The notes under the pieces were generated by a model. That model was not told where the DNA came from, made no database searches, and was given only the letters and a program-made list of their open reading frames with translations. Made by a program: the position numbers and the translations under genes. Shown here piece after piece: positions 18,687 through 27,880 of a stretch of 64,000 bases of DNA. Every line of letters begins with the position of its first letter. Within the stretch, counting starts at the first letter, position 1. This DNA comes from Nostoc punctiforme NIES-2108 (GTDB lineage Bacteria > Cyanobacteriota > Cyanobacteriia > Cyanobacteriales > Nostocaceae), in the NCBI GenBank assembly GCA_003326195.1, contig LXQE01000136.1, positions 432,552-496,551 on the forward strand, given 5' to 3'.

Positions 18687-18801
18687 TAAGAATTTACACA
18701 AGTTTACTCGCTAAAATTTTCTGGCAAAACGGATTTATTTCACGCGATCGTCAATTTTCATCAATCTAAACTTCAACTTTCAAATTAAGGAGATAAAATT
18801 T

Positions 18802-19215
18802 ATGTCATTAACAATTTTCGAGAAAGTTAAAGAGTTCATCATCAGGCTAGTTAAAGACGAAGCTTTTTACACTCAATTGATGAGCGACAAAATTGATGAA
18901 GTGATAAAAGTCATGGAAGAAGGTGGCTATAATTTTTCTCAAGAAGAATTTGAAATAGCCTCCATTAAAATATTGGAATTAAAAGAATTAGGTCAGTTTG
19001 ACGACCTCAGTGAAGAGGAATTAGTAGGAGCCTTTGGCGGGCTTACAAACACAGTCGTTCAACCATTGTATGGAGTTGTAGTCTCACCTCCCGAAGAATG
19101 TGGAAAACCACCAGTTAAAAAATGTAGATGGATTCCTAAACCAAATCCAAAGCCAATAGCTCCAATTATACGACCGTTATATGGAGTAGTTGTTAGTCCA
19201 ACAGAAGTACAATAA
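18802..19215 (+). CDS. Nif11-leader RiPP precursor with two PLYGVVVSP motifs (candidate spliceotide precursor)
   Basis: Residues 1-80 form a Nif11-type leader (VKDEAFYTQL, GYNFSQEEFE, LSEEELVGAFGG) ending in Gly79-Gly80. The 57-residue core holds PLYGVVVSP twice (residues 88-96 and 125-133), joined by a Pro/Lys-rich linker with Cys100 and Cys108. The radical SAM spliceases of the PlpX type excise tyramine from X-Y-G motifs, leaving a beta-amino acid with a keto group, and Leu-Tyr-Gly occurs twice here. A radical SAM gene follows directly. AAGGAG lies 9 nt before the ATG. The upstream C39 exporter could remove the leader at Gly-Gly. The role is inferred from family and context. Confidence 0.85.
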   Translation: MSLTIFEKVKEFIIRLVKDEAFYTQLMSDKIDEVIKVMEEGGYNFSQEEFEIASIKILELKELGQFDDLSEEELVGAFGGLTNTVVQPLYGVVVSPPEECGKPPVKKCRWIPKPNPKPIAPIIRPLYGVVVSPTEVQ

Positions 19216-19456
19216 CACGATAAAACGATTAAGAAATAGAATGCTTAGTTTATCCCTCTTTTGTCACTCTCGGAAAACAATAATCGAACCCAAATTCTGA
19301 GACTTTGAATTAATCAAGCTTTGAGACTTTATTTTCTAACAATAGCTATTTTTAATTAAATAGTGGGAAGTGAAGCTCCAAAAGGGTTTTAGTAGTTGGA
19401 TTTTACTATTCTGAGAAAAGAGGGTTATTTTGAGGGTTGAGATTGAGAATTAACCT

Positions 19457-20722
19457 ATGACATATCACCGCAAAAGCTACGCAGTTTGGGAAATTACCTT
19501 AAAGTGCAATCTAGCTTGTAGTCACTGTGGTTCCCGTGCAGGACATGAGCGCGCCAACGAACTTTCCCCAGAGGAAGCTTTGGATCTCGTCAAGCAGATG
19601 GCAGAAGTTGGAATTAAAGAAGTTACTCTCATTGGAGGTGAAGCTTTTCTGCGTCCAGACTGGCTGGAAATTGCCAAAGCTATCAACGAGGCGGGAATGT
19701 TATGTGGTATGACTACAGGCGGCTATGGCATTTCGTTAGAAACCGCCCAAAAAATGAAGTCAGCAGGAATTCGTACAGTCTCTGTTTCTATTGATGGCTT
19801 GGAAGCAACTCATGACCGCCTGCGGGGAAAGAAAGGCTCTTGGAAATATGCATTTAAGACCATGAGTCATCTGCGAGAAGTCGGTATTTCTTTTGGTTGC
19901 AACACCCAAATTAACCGCCTGTCAGCGCCAGAATTTCCGTGCATCTATGAGTGCATTCGTGATGCCGGTGCCCGTGCTTGGCAAGTTCAATTAACTGTAC
20001 CAATGGGAAATGCAGCCGATAACGCAGATATCCTGCTCCAACCCCATGAACTGTTAGATATCTACCCCATGCTTGCCCGTGTGGCGCGTCGTGCTTACCA
20101 AGAAGGTGTGCAACTTCAGGCGGGAAATAACATTGGTTACTACGGCCCTTATGAACGATTGTTGCGGGGACTGGGAAAGGAGCATGATTTCTCATTTTGG
20201 CAAGGTTGCGGTGCAGGACTCTCAACCTTGGGAATTGAAGCTGACGGAGCGATTAAAGGTTGTCCCTCACTGCCGACTACTGCCTATACAGGTGGTAATA
20301 TTCGAGAACATACCTTGCATGATATTATCGAGGGTGCAGAAGAATTACGCTTCAATCTAGGAGCAGGAACACCTGAAGGGACAAAACACCTGTGGGGTTT
20401 CTGTAAAACCTGCGAATATGCTGAACTTTGTCGTGGGGGTTGCAGTTGGACTGCCCATGTTTTCTTTAATAAGAGAGGTAATAATCCTTACTGTCATCAT
20501 CGCGCTCTTGTTCATGCCAAACAAGGTATGAGAGAGCGTGTAGTTCCCAAAGTCAAGGCGCAAGGATTGCCATTTGATAATGGCGAATTTGAGCTAATTG
20601 TCGAGCCTACAGATACTTTATTGCCAGCAAACGACCGATTACACTTTACTGCTGACAGCATTCAGTGGTCGGAAAGTTGGCAACAAGAACCCGAATTTTC
20701 TTACTCTTTAGTGAGACAATAA
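19457..20722 (+). CDS. Radical SAM/SPASM peptide maturase (PlpX-like splicease candidate)
   Basis: The 421-residue enzyme carries the radical SAM cluster motif CNLACSHC (Cys17, Cys21, Cys24) and a GGEA SAM-binding motif (LIGGEAFLRPDW). A C-terminal SPASM region is rich in cysteines (WGFCKTCEYAELCRGGCSW and NPYCHH), so it should bind additional 4Fe-4S clusters. SPASM enzymes modify ribosomal peptides. Its position directly after a Nif11-leader precursor with two X-Y-G motifs matches the nif11-class maturases of the PlpX kind, which cut out tyramine. It is followed after 3 nt by a 56-residue gene in the place of PlpY. The exact chemistry is inferred; epimerase or thioether activity is the alternative. 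Confidence 0.85.
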   Translation: MTYHRKSYAVWEITLKCNLACSHCGSRAGHERANELSPEEALDLVKQMAEVGIKEVTLIGGEAFLRPDWLEIAKAINEAGMLCGMTTGGYGISLETAQKMKSAGIRTVSVSIDGLEATHDRLRGKKGSWKYAFKTMSHLREVGISFGCNTQINRLSAPEFPCIYECIRDAGARAWQVQLTVPMGNAADNADILLQPHELLDIYPMLARVARRAYQEGVQLQAGNNIGYYGPYERLLRGLGKEHDFSFWQGCGAGLSTLGIEADGAIKGCPSLPTTAYTGGNIREHTLHDIIEGAEELRFNLGAGTPEGTKHLWGFCKTCEYAELCRGGCSWTAHVFFNKRGNNPYCHHRALVHAKQGMRERVVPKVKAQGLPFDNGEFELIVEPTDTLLPANDRLHFTADSIQWSESWQQEPEFSYSLVRQ

Positions 20723-20725
20723 ATC

Positions 20726-20896
20726 ATGGCAGAAAATTCAGAAATTAACACAATTTCAGAGAACAAAACTGACCTTAAGTCATTACCATCTCAAGACTTA
20801 GAGAAAATCACACTGCTTCCACGTTCAGCTTGGAATAGTCAATTAGGTTATTTAAAAGTGCTGTTAAAAGCAAAGCAAATCCTAGACAAAAGCTGA
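20726..20896 (+). CDS. 56-residue protein coupled to the radical SAM enzyme (PlpY-like by position)
   Basis: A short open frame starts at ATG 20726, only 3 nt after the maturase stop, and ends at TGA 20894-20896. The first 30 residues are polar and acidic. The second half carries an apparent conserved patch (LPRSAWNSQLGYLKVLLKAK) predicted to be helical. In plp-type loci a small PlpY protein next to PlpX is required for splicing. This gene has the right position and strand, but I cannot confirm homology by eye. The tight spacing suggests translational coupling. It could alternatively be a peptide-recognition helper or a chance frame. Confidence 0.65.
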   Translation: MAENSEINTISENKTDLKSLPSQDLEKITLLPRSAWNSQLGYLKVLLKAKQILDKS

Positions 20897-21003
20897 CAGT
20901 TTTATAGGGCTATCGAGAGATTTAGCTCGTAAATTAGGAGAGAATTACTCCCCGAATATTTACGCGCAAATTTGTTAACTAACAAAATCAACACAGGTTT
21001 TTT

Positions 21004-22248
21004 ATGGCATCAAGAGTAAGTCTACAACTGACAACCCAAAAGTTACTTTCTTTCAATGGTAGAACTAATCTCAATAATAGACCCGATCCCAAGCCTGATC
21101 CTAGCCCTAATTTTGCTACCGCTGAAGGGGATGCAACTTTTTCTAACTATAGTGAAGGTGCTTCCAGCATTTTAACTTCTACCCAGGCAGATACATTAGT
21201 TAAAGGTGGCGTAACTGCTGCAATTGCTGAGGCTAAAGCAAGTTTTGATCCAACTTTTTCATCACTTTTCACTCAGTCTGCTGTCGTTGGATTAAGTGGT
21301 CAGTTTGAAGGTACTTCCAACAGCGAAGCAAAGGTACTTGCTAGTTTTGCGGTTGGTCGTAATGAAAGCTTCTCTTTTGATTTTTCAGCAAATTTAGAAT
21401 TGGCAGCTAAAGAAATTGAAAATCCTGACGTTGAATATAACAAGGCTCAGTCTACAACGACTTTTTTGGTATTAGATACCACAAATCCTAACAGGGCCAG
21501 AGTTTTAGATTATTTTGGTATCCAAGGTAAATTAGTGTCCTCCGATAAAATCGGGGATCTAACATTTGGTCGTAGTCGCAATGTCACAATCGACAGTCGT
21601 GATAAAGATTCTGATATTAATGGCAACAATGGTAGTGACTTTTTGGATGGTAGTGCTGTTGGGACTTATGAACGGAATTTTAATCGCAATACCAACCTAA
21701 CTATAGTCAAAATTAATACTACCTCTGTTGAATTGGCAGGAGATACTTTAATCGGCAACCTGGGTAGAGATGTTATCTATGGCACGATTCGGAAGGATAA
21801 TCTGACGGGAACCAACGGGGCAGACAAACTTTATGCCAGCTTGGGGGATGATAAGCTATCTGGAAAAAAAGGTAATGATAACCTCGACGCCGGACAAGGT
21901 AATGATTCGCTAGATGGTGGCGATGGCAATGATACACTCTATGGCGGTAAAGGCAATGATACACTCTATGGTGGTAGTGGTAATGATGTCTTAGTTGGTG
22001 GCGAAGGTAATGACACGTTTACTTTCAAACGTAGCGATACCTTCTTTAAAAAAGACTTTGATGTTATTCAAGATTTCCAGGTTGGTGTTGATAAGCTTGT
22101 ATTAAATGGCTGGGGAAGTCGAAGCAACATAACAGATACCGACGATGGCGCTCTTCTCACCTTAAATTCTTCGTCTCTCTTTAATAATCCTCAACAAAGC
22201 ATACTATTTTCAAACCTGAGTGCCAGTGACATCAGCTCGGTAATATAA
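21004..22248 (+). CDS. RTX (hemolysin-type calcium-binding repeat) secreted protein
   Basis: The 414-residue protein has no Sec signal. Its N-terminal half (about 30-235) is an unrecognised, Ala/Ser-rich domain. Residues about 240-335 contain tandem RTX nonapeptides (GGxGNDxLY, for example GGDGNDTLYGGKGNDTLYGG) that bind calcium in a beta-roll. The tail (DFDVIQDFQVGVDKLVLNG ... SDISSVI) is typical of type I secretion substrates. It is placed between the maturase gene and two glycosyltransferases, so it may be exported by a type I system. The C39-type exporter upstream is not the usual partner of RTX proteins. The N-terminal PDPKPDPSP segment may be a linker. Confidence 0.85.
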   Translation: MASRVSLQLTTQKLLSFNGRTNLNNRPDPKPDPSPNFATAEGDATFSNYSEGASSILTSTQADTLVKGGVTAAIAEAKASFDPTFSSLFTQSAVVGLSGQFEGTSNSEAKVLASFAVGRNESFSFDFSANLELAAKEIENPDVEYNKAQSTTTFLVLDTTNPNRARVLDYFGIQGKLVSSDKIGDLTFGRSRNVTIDSRDKDSDINGNNGSDFLDGSAVGTYERNFNRNTNLTIVKINTTSVELAGDTLIGNLGRDVIYGTIRKDNLTGTNGADKLYASLGDDKLSGKKGNDNLDAGQGNDSLDGGDGNDTLYGGKGNDTLYGGSGNDVLVGGEGNDTFTFKRSDTFFKKDFDVIQDFQVGVDKLVLNGWGSRSNITDTDDGALLTLNSSSLFNNPQQSILFSNLSASDISSVI

Positions 22249-22632
22249 TTTGCTTAAGGCTAATTGCTCGTTTCATTCCCTAACAGACTCTAATTTACAA
22301 GCATCTCAGTCAAAACAATCGGGTGAGTAAAAAATCTGATTGTACAAGAAAATGTCGACACCTTTTCTGGGAGAGGTTTTGCCAACAGCAACGCCTATAG
22401 TGTACGCACTGAAATTACTTGAATTGGTAATGTTTGATCGCTAGCTTCAGGCTTATTTCTCGTCTATACTGTTGACAAAATCTCTCTCTTCTCTTAATTA
22501 AATAGCCTTGCTCTATTAACAGGCGAAAACAGGTAAAATATTTTATTGATAGTTATCACCTATCTTCTGAAGTTATAGTAATCTATAACAATCTAATATC
22601 AAATTAAATATAGTTATAGATACTACATAGTT
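22249..22632. other. Intergenic region with a decayed reading frame
   Basis: No intact gene is present. Around 22338-22450 one plus-strand frame reads ENVDTFSGRGFANSN, then VRTEIT, a stop, and IGNV. It looks like the remains of a small protein. The rest is AT-rich and probably carries the promoter of the downstream TPR-GT2 gene. Confidence 0.35.
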
Positions 22633-24636
22633 ATGGATACTACGAATATTTCAGAATCTAAAGTTAAATCTCTTATTCAAATTGCGGTACAAACGCATCA
22701 GTCAGGTGACAAGGATGAAGCTAAATTGCTAGATAAAATAGAAGTAGCTGAAATCCTCGAACTAGCAGCTCAACAGCAACGAGACAATAGTTTATTGGAG
22801 GCGGAATATCTATATAGTCAAGTTCTGCAAAAACAACCTGATAACCCTGAAGCTTTATATGGTTTAGGGATGTTGGCGCAGCAGATGGGGCAACCTCAAA
22901 CGGCTGAACAATGGCTAAGTGCGGCTTCAAAAGTTCAACCAGATTCTGTTAAAATGTGGTTCAGTTTAGGTAATTTGCATTTAGTTCAAGAACAGTTTTC
23001 CAAAGCAGAGAAAGCTTATCGACAAGCTTTAGTTTTATTACCTAACTCACTACCAATTTACAACAACTTGGGCTATACTCTGCAACAACAAGGATTATTT
23101 CAAGAAGCAATTCACTATTATCAAAAAGCTCTAGAGTTAAAGCCAGACTTTATAGAAGCAGAGGCTAATTTGGGCAATGCGTTACACGCTCAAGGTAAGC
23201 TCTCCAGCAATCAACAAATGTACTATGCACAATTAAATAATCAATTGGGTGTTGTCCGCAAAAAAGCAGGGGATTTGAAAAATGCTGTTACTTGTCACAA
23301 GCAAGCGATCGCACTACAGCCAGATTTCTTAGAAGCTCATTATAACCTGGGGTTAGCGCTGCAAGAACAAGAAGAGTTTGAAGAAGCGATCGCATCATAT
23401 CAAAAACTCTTGGAACTTAATCCCAACTATGGAGAAGTTTACCTGAATTTAGGCAAAATTTACCAACAGCAGAATAATTTAACAGAGGCGATCTCTGCTT
23501 ATCAACAAGGGTTAAAGCTGATTAATCCACATTATGCCAAAGCATTTGCAGCTACCCAAGAAAACGAAGATGAGATATCAGCAACTCCCCTACTTCCTCA
23601 AGGAGAGGTGCAAATAGGTGAATATTACTTTCCACTAATCCCTCCAGTATCGGAAACAAAAGACAAGCGACCATTTTGGAGTGTGGTTATTCCTGCATAT
23701 CAACGTCCTGACTATCTGCTAGAGTCCCTAGTCAGCGTCCTAGCTCAATGGTCAGGTATTGAGGAAATGGAAATTATTGTAATTGATGATGCAAGTACGC
23801 CACCTCTGTATCAACTAGTAAATGCGATCGGGCGAGGTATAGTACGCTATTACCGCAATCCGCAAAATCTCAGACAGCAGGGAACTTGGAATGCAGGAGT
23901 TACTAATAGTCGAGGATTGTGGATTCACTTACTTCATGATGATGACTATGTGTTGCCAGGTTTTTATACTCGCCTCAAGCAAGGTCTCGAAGGTTGTCCA
24001 GATTCCGTTGGAGCAGCTTTTACAGGTTATGAAAATATCAATGAAACAGGAGAAATTACTTTCCGCCAACAATTATACGGGACAGATAAAGGTATAGTTT
24101 CAGACTTGTTACTATATGTTGGTGTAGCAAACCCATTGAATCCACCTGCTGTTGTGATTCGTCGAACAACCTATGAACGGCTAGGTGGATATCATCCAGA
24201 ATTAACCTCTACTCTTGACTGGGAACTCTATAAACGGATCGCTACCTTCTATGATTGGTGGTACGAGCCAGAAATTTTGGTTCATTATCGCGTGCATTCT
24301 CAAAGTATGAGAACTGAACTTTCCTTATCTGGAGATCGGGTAGCATCTATCCGTCGTTCTATTGAAATTTCTGAAAGCTATCTTCCAGCCGATCTTTGTG
24401 CAGGAATTACAGCACAATCACGTAAACATTACTTCATTAGTTGTTTAGCAGATACAGAAGTTCCTCTCAAGGCTGGTCATCTGACTGGCGCTTTTCGCAC
24501 ACTTGAAGAGATTCTCAAAATCGATCAGTCTGCTGAGTCACTAGCACAGTTATTTGCTTGGCTGAGAACAGATATTGCCACTCCTTTGAGGGATGAGATC
24601 GCCTTCAGGTTGATCTCTTTGCCTCTCAATAATTAG
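22633..24636 (+). CDS. TPR protein fused to a family 2 glycosyltransferase, copy 1
   Basis: The 667-residue product has TPR repeats over about residues 45-310 (for example NPEALYGLGMLAQQ and PIYNNLGYTLQQQG). A GT2-type GT-A domain follows at about 350-560. The start of the catalytic domain is PFWSVVIPAYQRPDYLLESL. The nucleotide-sugar/metal site is visible as IIVIDDAS and as HLLHDDDYVLPGF, which holds the DxD-like motif. GT2 enzymes invert the anomeric centre and use NDP-sugars. The TPR part probably binds a protein acceptor. A closely related gene follows, and sugar-nucleotide genes lie downstream. Confidence 0.87.
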   Translation: MDTTNISESKVKSLIQIAVQTHQSGDKDEAKLLDKIEVAEILELAAQQQRDNSLLEAEYLYSQVLQKQPDNPEALYGLGMLAQQMGQPQTAEQWLSAASKVQPDSVKMWFSLGNLHLVQEQFSKAEKAYRQALVLLPNSLPIYNNLGYTLQQQGLFQEAIHYYQKALELKPDFIEAEANLGNALHAQGKLSSNQQMYYAQLNNQLGVVRKKAGDLKNAVTCHKQAIALQPDFLEAHYNLGLALQEQEEFEEAIASYQKLLELNPNYGEVYLNLGKIYQQQNNLTEAISAYQQGLKLINPHYAKAFAATQENEDEISATPLLPQGEVQIGEYYFPLIPPVSETKDKRPFWSVVIPAYQRPDYLLESLVSVLAQWSGIEEMEIIVIDDASTPPLYQLVNAIGRGIVRYYRNPQNLRQQGTWNAGVTNSRGLWIHLLHDDDYVLPGFYTRLKQGLEGCPDSVGAAFTGYENINETGEITFRQQLYGTDKGIVSDLLLYVGVANPLNPPAVVIRRTTYERLGGYHPELTSTLDWELYKRIATFYDWWYEPEILVHYRVHSQSMRTELSLSGDRVASIRRSIEISESYLPADLCAGITAQSRKHYFISCLADTEVPLKAGHLTGAFRTLEEILKIDQSAESLAQLFAWLRTDIATPLRDEIAFRLISLPLNN

Positions 24637-24843
24637 ATAGTCCAAACCTTAACTAAATACTGGGAGTTCGCCCATTTTTTTTGAAGTTAGAGAAATTGGT
24701 AAATGACGTAGAAATAAGTTTTTTGGATAATAGCGATCGCAATCTGGGACAAACGCTATAACCCTTATTTTTACGTTCCGTCTTTTTATAACTTTCTAGG
24801 AAATGAGCAAACATGGAGTAATAAATAATAAAAAATACTTAAA

Positions 24844-26829
24844 ATGACAACAATTGCTGAATCTCTCCAAATAGCATCTAAACATCATAGAGCCAATGAT
24901 TTAACCAAAGCCGAACAACTGTACCGTCAGATTTTGGAAAAAGAGCCTAACCACCCAGAAGCTTTATATGGGTTAGGCATACTGGCACAGCAGGTCGGTC
25001 AGTTCCAAAATGCTGAACAGTTTTTAAATGAACTCCTCCAGATTCAGCCCAACTCCGTCAAGGCTTGGTTCAGTCTAGGTAATTTATATCAAGCCCAAGG
25101 TCAGTTACCAGCAGCGGTGGAAGCATATCAGCAAGCCATAGCACTAAAGACAGACTCGGCGCCACTTTATAATAACCTTGGCTATACCTTGCAACTACAA
25201 GGCAAATGGGAAGAGGCAGTTGCTTGCTATCAAAAATCATTAGAGTTACAGCCCAACTGTATTGAAGCTGACGCGAATTTGGGTAACGCATTGCACGCCC
25301 AAGGAAAGCTTTCTTCCCAACAACAGGCTCAATACGGGAAGTTAAACAATGAGTTAGGCAGAAGTCGGCACCAAGTAAAAGATTTAAAGACTGCTGTGGC
25401 TTACTATCGAGTTGCGATCGCTTTACAGCCTGATTTGCTTGATGCTCACTATAACTTGGGAATTGCGCTTCAACAACAAGGTGATTTTGAAGAGGCAGTA
25501 GCCTCTTATCAAAAAATATTGGAACTCTATCCTCACAACGGAGAAATTTACTTCAAATTAGGCAAAATTTACCAAGATCAAAACAAATTACCAGAAGCAA
25601 TATCTGCCTATCAACAAGGGTTGAAGCTCACCAATCCCCACTACCTCAAAGCGTTTGTAGCTGATGCAGAAACCGACAAACATGAGGAAGTGCCGATTAC
25701 ACCGGAGCTTCCTCAAGAGGAAGTAATTGTGAGAAACTATAAGTTTCCCAAAATTCCAGCCGTTGTGGCTGGTGAAAAAAAGAGGCCATTCTGGAGTGTG
25801 GTGATTCCTGCATATAAACGTACTGACTATCTTCTCGAATGTCTAGCTAGTGTTTTAGCACAATGGACTGGAGAAGAAGAAATGGAAATTCTGGTAATGG
25901 ATAATGCCAGTACGCCGCCACTTTTCGATCTAGTGAATTCTATTGGCAGAGGTATAGTAAACTACTACCGAAATTCGCAAAATATTGGGTTAGCGGGAAA
26001 CCATAATACAGGGATTACACTCAGTCGAGGGCAATGGATTCACATACTTCACGATGATGATTATGTTCTCCCTGGTTTTTATTCCCAACTCAAGCAGAGT
26101 CTAGAAGATTGTTCGGATTGTGTTGGAACAGCTTTCACAGGTTTTGATAATATTAACGAAAAAGGGGTATTTCTTTCCAAAGGGGATATTTGTGACTGGT
26201 ATGGAGAGCACAGAGGTATTATTCAAGATTGGCTGTTACAGATTGTAGTGACAAATCCGTTGAGACCCTCGGCAATAGTTGTTCGTCGGCAAACCTATGA
26301 AAGACTAGGGGGATATTGTTCTGAGTTGAGCGATCTTAACGGGTGGGAAGTGTGTAAACGGATTGCTACTTTTTATGATTGTTGGTATGAACCAAAAATT
26401 TTGGCTTGTTATCGCGTAGATACAAGTTGGTACACTAACAAAATGTCGAATGATCTTTTTTTGACAGGAAATCATGCAGTATTTCTTCGCCGTGCTATCG
26501 AGATTACAGAGAGCTATCTTCCAGACGATCTTTGTACAGAGATGACAGCAAAAGCCCGTAGCTATAACTTTGAATATCTTCTAGAAAGTAAGGTAATCAT
26601 TCCTCTAAGAGCTGGTAATTTGACTGGTGCTTTGCGTATGCTCCAAGAAGCTCTAAAAATCGATTGTTCTCCTCAAGCGATTGCCAAGTTATTTGCTTGG
26701 TTGACTAAAGATGAAGCTGCTCCCTTACGGAATGAGATTGCTACCAAGTTGCTTGCTATTCCTGGAGAAAATATTCTAGACAATACTCCTACTGAATTAA
26801 AATCCCCACAAACTGCGATCGTAGCTTAG
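24844..26829 (+). CDS. TPR protein fused to a family 2 glycosyltransferase, copy 2
   Basis: This 661-residue paralogue has the same layout as the previous gene. TPR repeats lie at about residues 5-275 and a GT2 domain at about 315-530, with PFWSVVIPAYKRTDYLLECL, ILVMDNAS and HILHDDDYVLPGF. Its first residues also match those of the GT41 protein at 15636, so the three TPR modules share ancestry. One acidic residue of the first motif differs (MDNAS against IDDAS in copy 1), but the DDD motif is kept. The stop lies 3 nt before the next ATG, so it is likely co-transcribed with the sugar genes. Confidence 0.87.
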   Translation: MTTIAESLQIASKHHRANDLTKAEQLYRQILEKEPNHPEALYGLGILAQQVGQFQNAEQFLNELLQIQPNSVKAWFSLGNLYQAQGQLPAAVEAYQQAIALKTDSAPLYNNLGYTLQLQGKWEEAVACYQKSLELQPNCIEADANLGNALHAQGKLSSQQQAQYGKLNNELGRSRHQVKDLKTAVAYYRVAIALQPDLLDAHYNLGIALQQQGDFEEAVASYQKILELYPHNGEIYFKLGKIYQDQNKLPEAISAYQQGLKLTNPHYLKAFVADAETDKHEEVPITPELPQEEVIVRNYKFPKIPAVVAGEKKRPFWSVVIPAYKRTDYLLECLASVLAQWTGEEEMEILVMDNASTPPLFDLVNSIGRGIVNYYRNSQNIGLAGNHNTGITLSRGQWIHILHDDDYVLPGFYSQLKQSLEDCSDCVGTAFTGFDNINEKGVFLSKGDICDWYGEHRGIIQDWLLQIVVTNPLRPSAIVVRRQTYERLGGYCSELSDLNGWEVCKRIATFYDCWYEPKILACYRVDTSWYTNKMSNDLFLTGNHAVFLRRAIEITESYLPDDLCTEMTAKARSYNFEYLLESKVIIPLRAGNLTGALRMLQEALKIDCSPQAIAKLFAWLTKDEAAPLRNEIATKLLAIPGENILDNTPTELKSPQTAIVA

Positions 26830-26832
26830 GAT

Positions 26833-27861
26833 ATGAAAATACTTGTAACTGGAACTGAAGGTTATATCGGCTCGTTATTAGCTCCCCTGTTGATTCAAGA
26901 AGGTCATGAAGTTATTGGTTTAGATACTGGCTTTTATAAAGTAGGTTGGCTATATAACGGCACCAAGGTAACTGCCAAAACCCTCAACAAAGACATCCGC
27001 CACATTACAACAGAAGACCTGCAAGGTGTAGAAGCAGTAGTTCACATGGCAGAACTCTCTAATGACCCTTTAGGTCAGTTAGCCCCTGATATCACCTACG
27101 ATATCAACCACAAAGGCTCGGTACATATAGCGAAACTGGCGAAAGCAGCTGGAATCCAACGCTTTGTCTATACTTCGTCATGCAGTGTCTATGGTTTTGC
27201 CACTGAAGACTACGTTAGCGAAGAGTCTACCATCAATCCCCAAACAGCTTATGCCAAATGCAAAGCACTTGTCGAACAGGATGTAAAACTCCTTGCTGAT
27301 GATGGCTTTTCTCCCACCTTTCTCCGAAATGCCACAGCCTATGGCGCTTCTCCAAGAATGCGCTTTGATATTGTCTTAAACAATCTAGCCGGTTGGGCAT
27401 GGACAATTAAAGAAATCAAGATGAACAGCGACGGTACACCTTGGCGTCCCCTAGTGCATCTATTGGATATCTGCAAAGCAATTATCTGTACCTTAGAAGC
27501 TCCGCGTGATGTAATTCATAACCAAATTTTCAATGTCGGTGATACAAATAGCAATTATCAAGTTAAACAAATTGCTCAAATAGTTGCAGATGTCTTTACA
27601 GATTGTGAATTGAGCTTTGGTAAACACGATCCTGATAACCGCAGCTATCGGGTTTTATTTAATAAAATTAACCAAAACTTACCAGGATTCAAATGTGAAT
27701 GGGATGCCCAACGCGGTGCCCAACAACTATATAATGTCTTCCAGCAAATTGATATGGATAGAGGAATATTTGAGTCTAGAGGCTTTACTCGCCTGAAACA
27801 ACTGGAATACCTCATACGCACTCAGCAAATCGATCGAGATTTCTTCTGGCAGACTGTTTAA
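26833..27861 (+). CDS. NAD-dependent epimerase/dehydratase (extended SDR)
   Basis: The 342-residue protein opens with the nucleotide-binding motif TGTEGYIGSLLAP. It has the catalytic residues of extended SDR enzymes: Ser in YTSSCSVYG and Tyr-x-x-x-Lys in YAKCK. Members act on nucleotide-linked sugars, usually as 4-epimerases or 4,6-dehydratases. The GlcNAc or glucose specificity cannot be read. It follows the TPR-GT2 gene after 3 nt and starts a run of sugar genes on one strand. A role as the missing 4,6-dehydratase is possible but not shown, because the acidic residue that normally follows the catalytic Ser/Thr in dehydratases is not apparent. Confidence 0.85.
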   Translation: MKILVTGTEGYIGSLLAPLLIQEGHEVIGLDTGFYKVGWLYNGTKVTAKTLNKDIRHITTEDLQGVEAVVHMAELSNDPLGQLAPDITYDINHKGSVHIAKLAKAAGIQRFVYTSSCSVYGFATEDYVSEESTINPQTAYAKCKALVEQDVKLLADDGFSPTFLRNATAYGASPRMRFDIVLNNLAGWAWTIKEIKMNSDGTPWRPLVHLLDICKAIICTLEAPRDVIHNQIFNVGDTNSNYQVKQIAQIVADVFTDCELSFGKHDPDNRSYRVLFNKINQNLPGFKCEWDAQRGAQQLYNVFQQIDMDRGIFESRGFTRLKQLEYLIRTQQIDRDFFWQTV

Positions 27862-27880
27862 AAATTTTATATAATAAGTT

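Noticed and set aside
21773..21964. Minus-strand frame rich in His, Tyr and Arg opposite the RTX gene
   Set aside because: It is the antisense shadow of the repetitive GGxGND codons and has no independent support.
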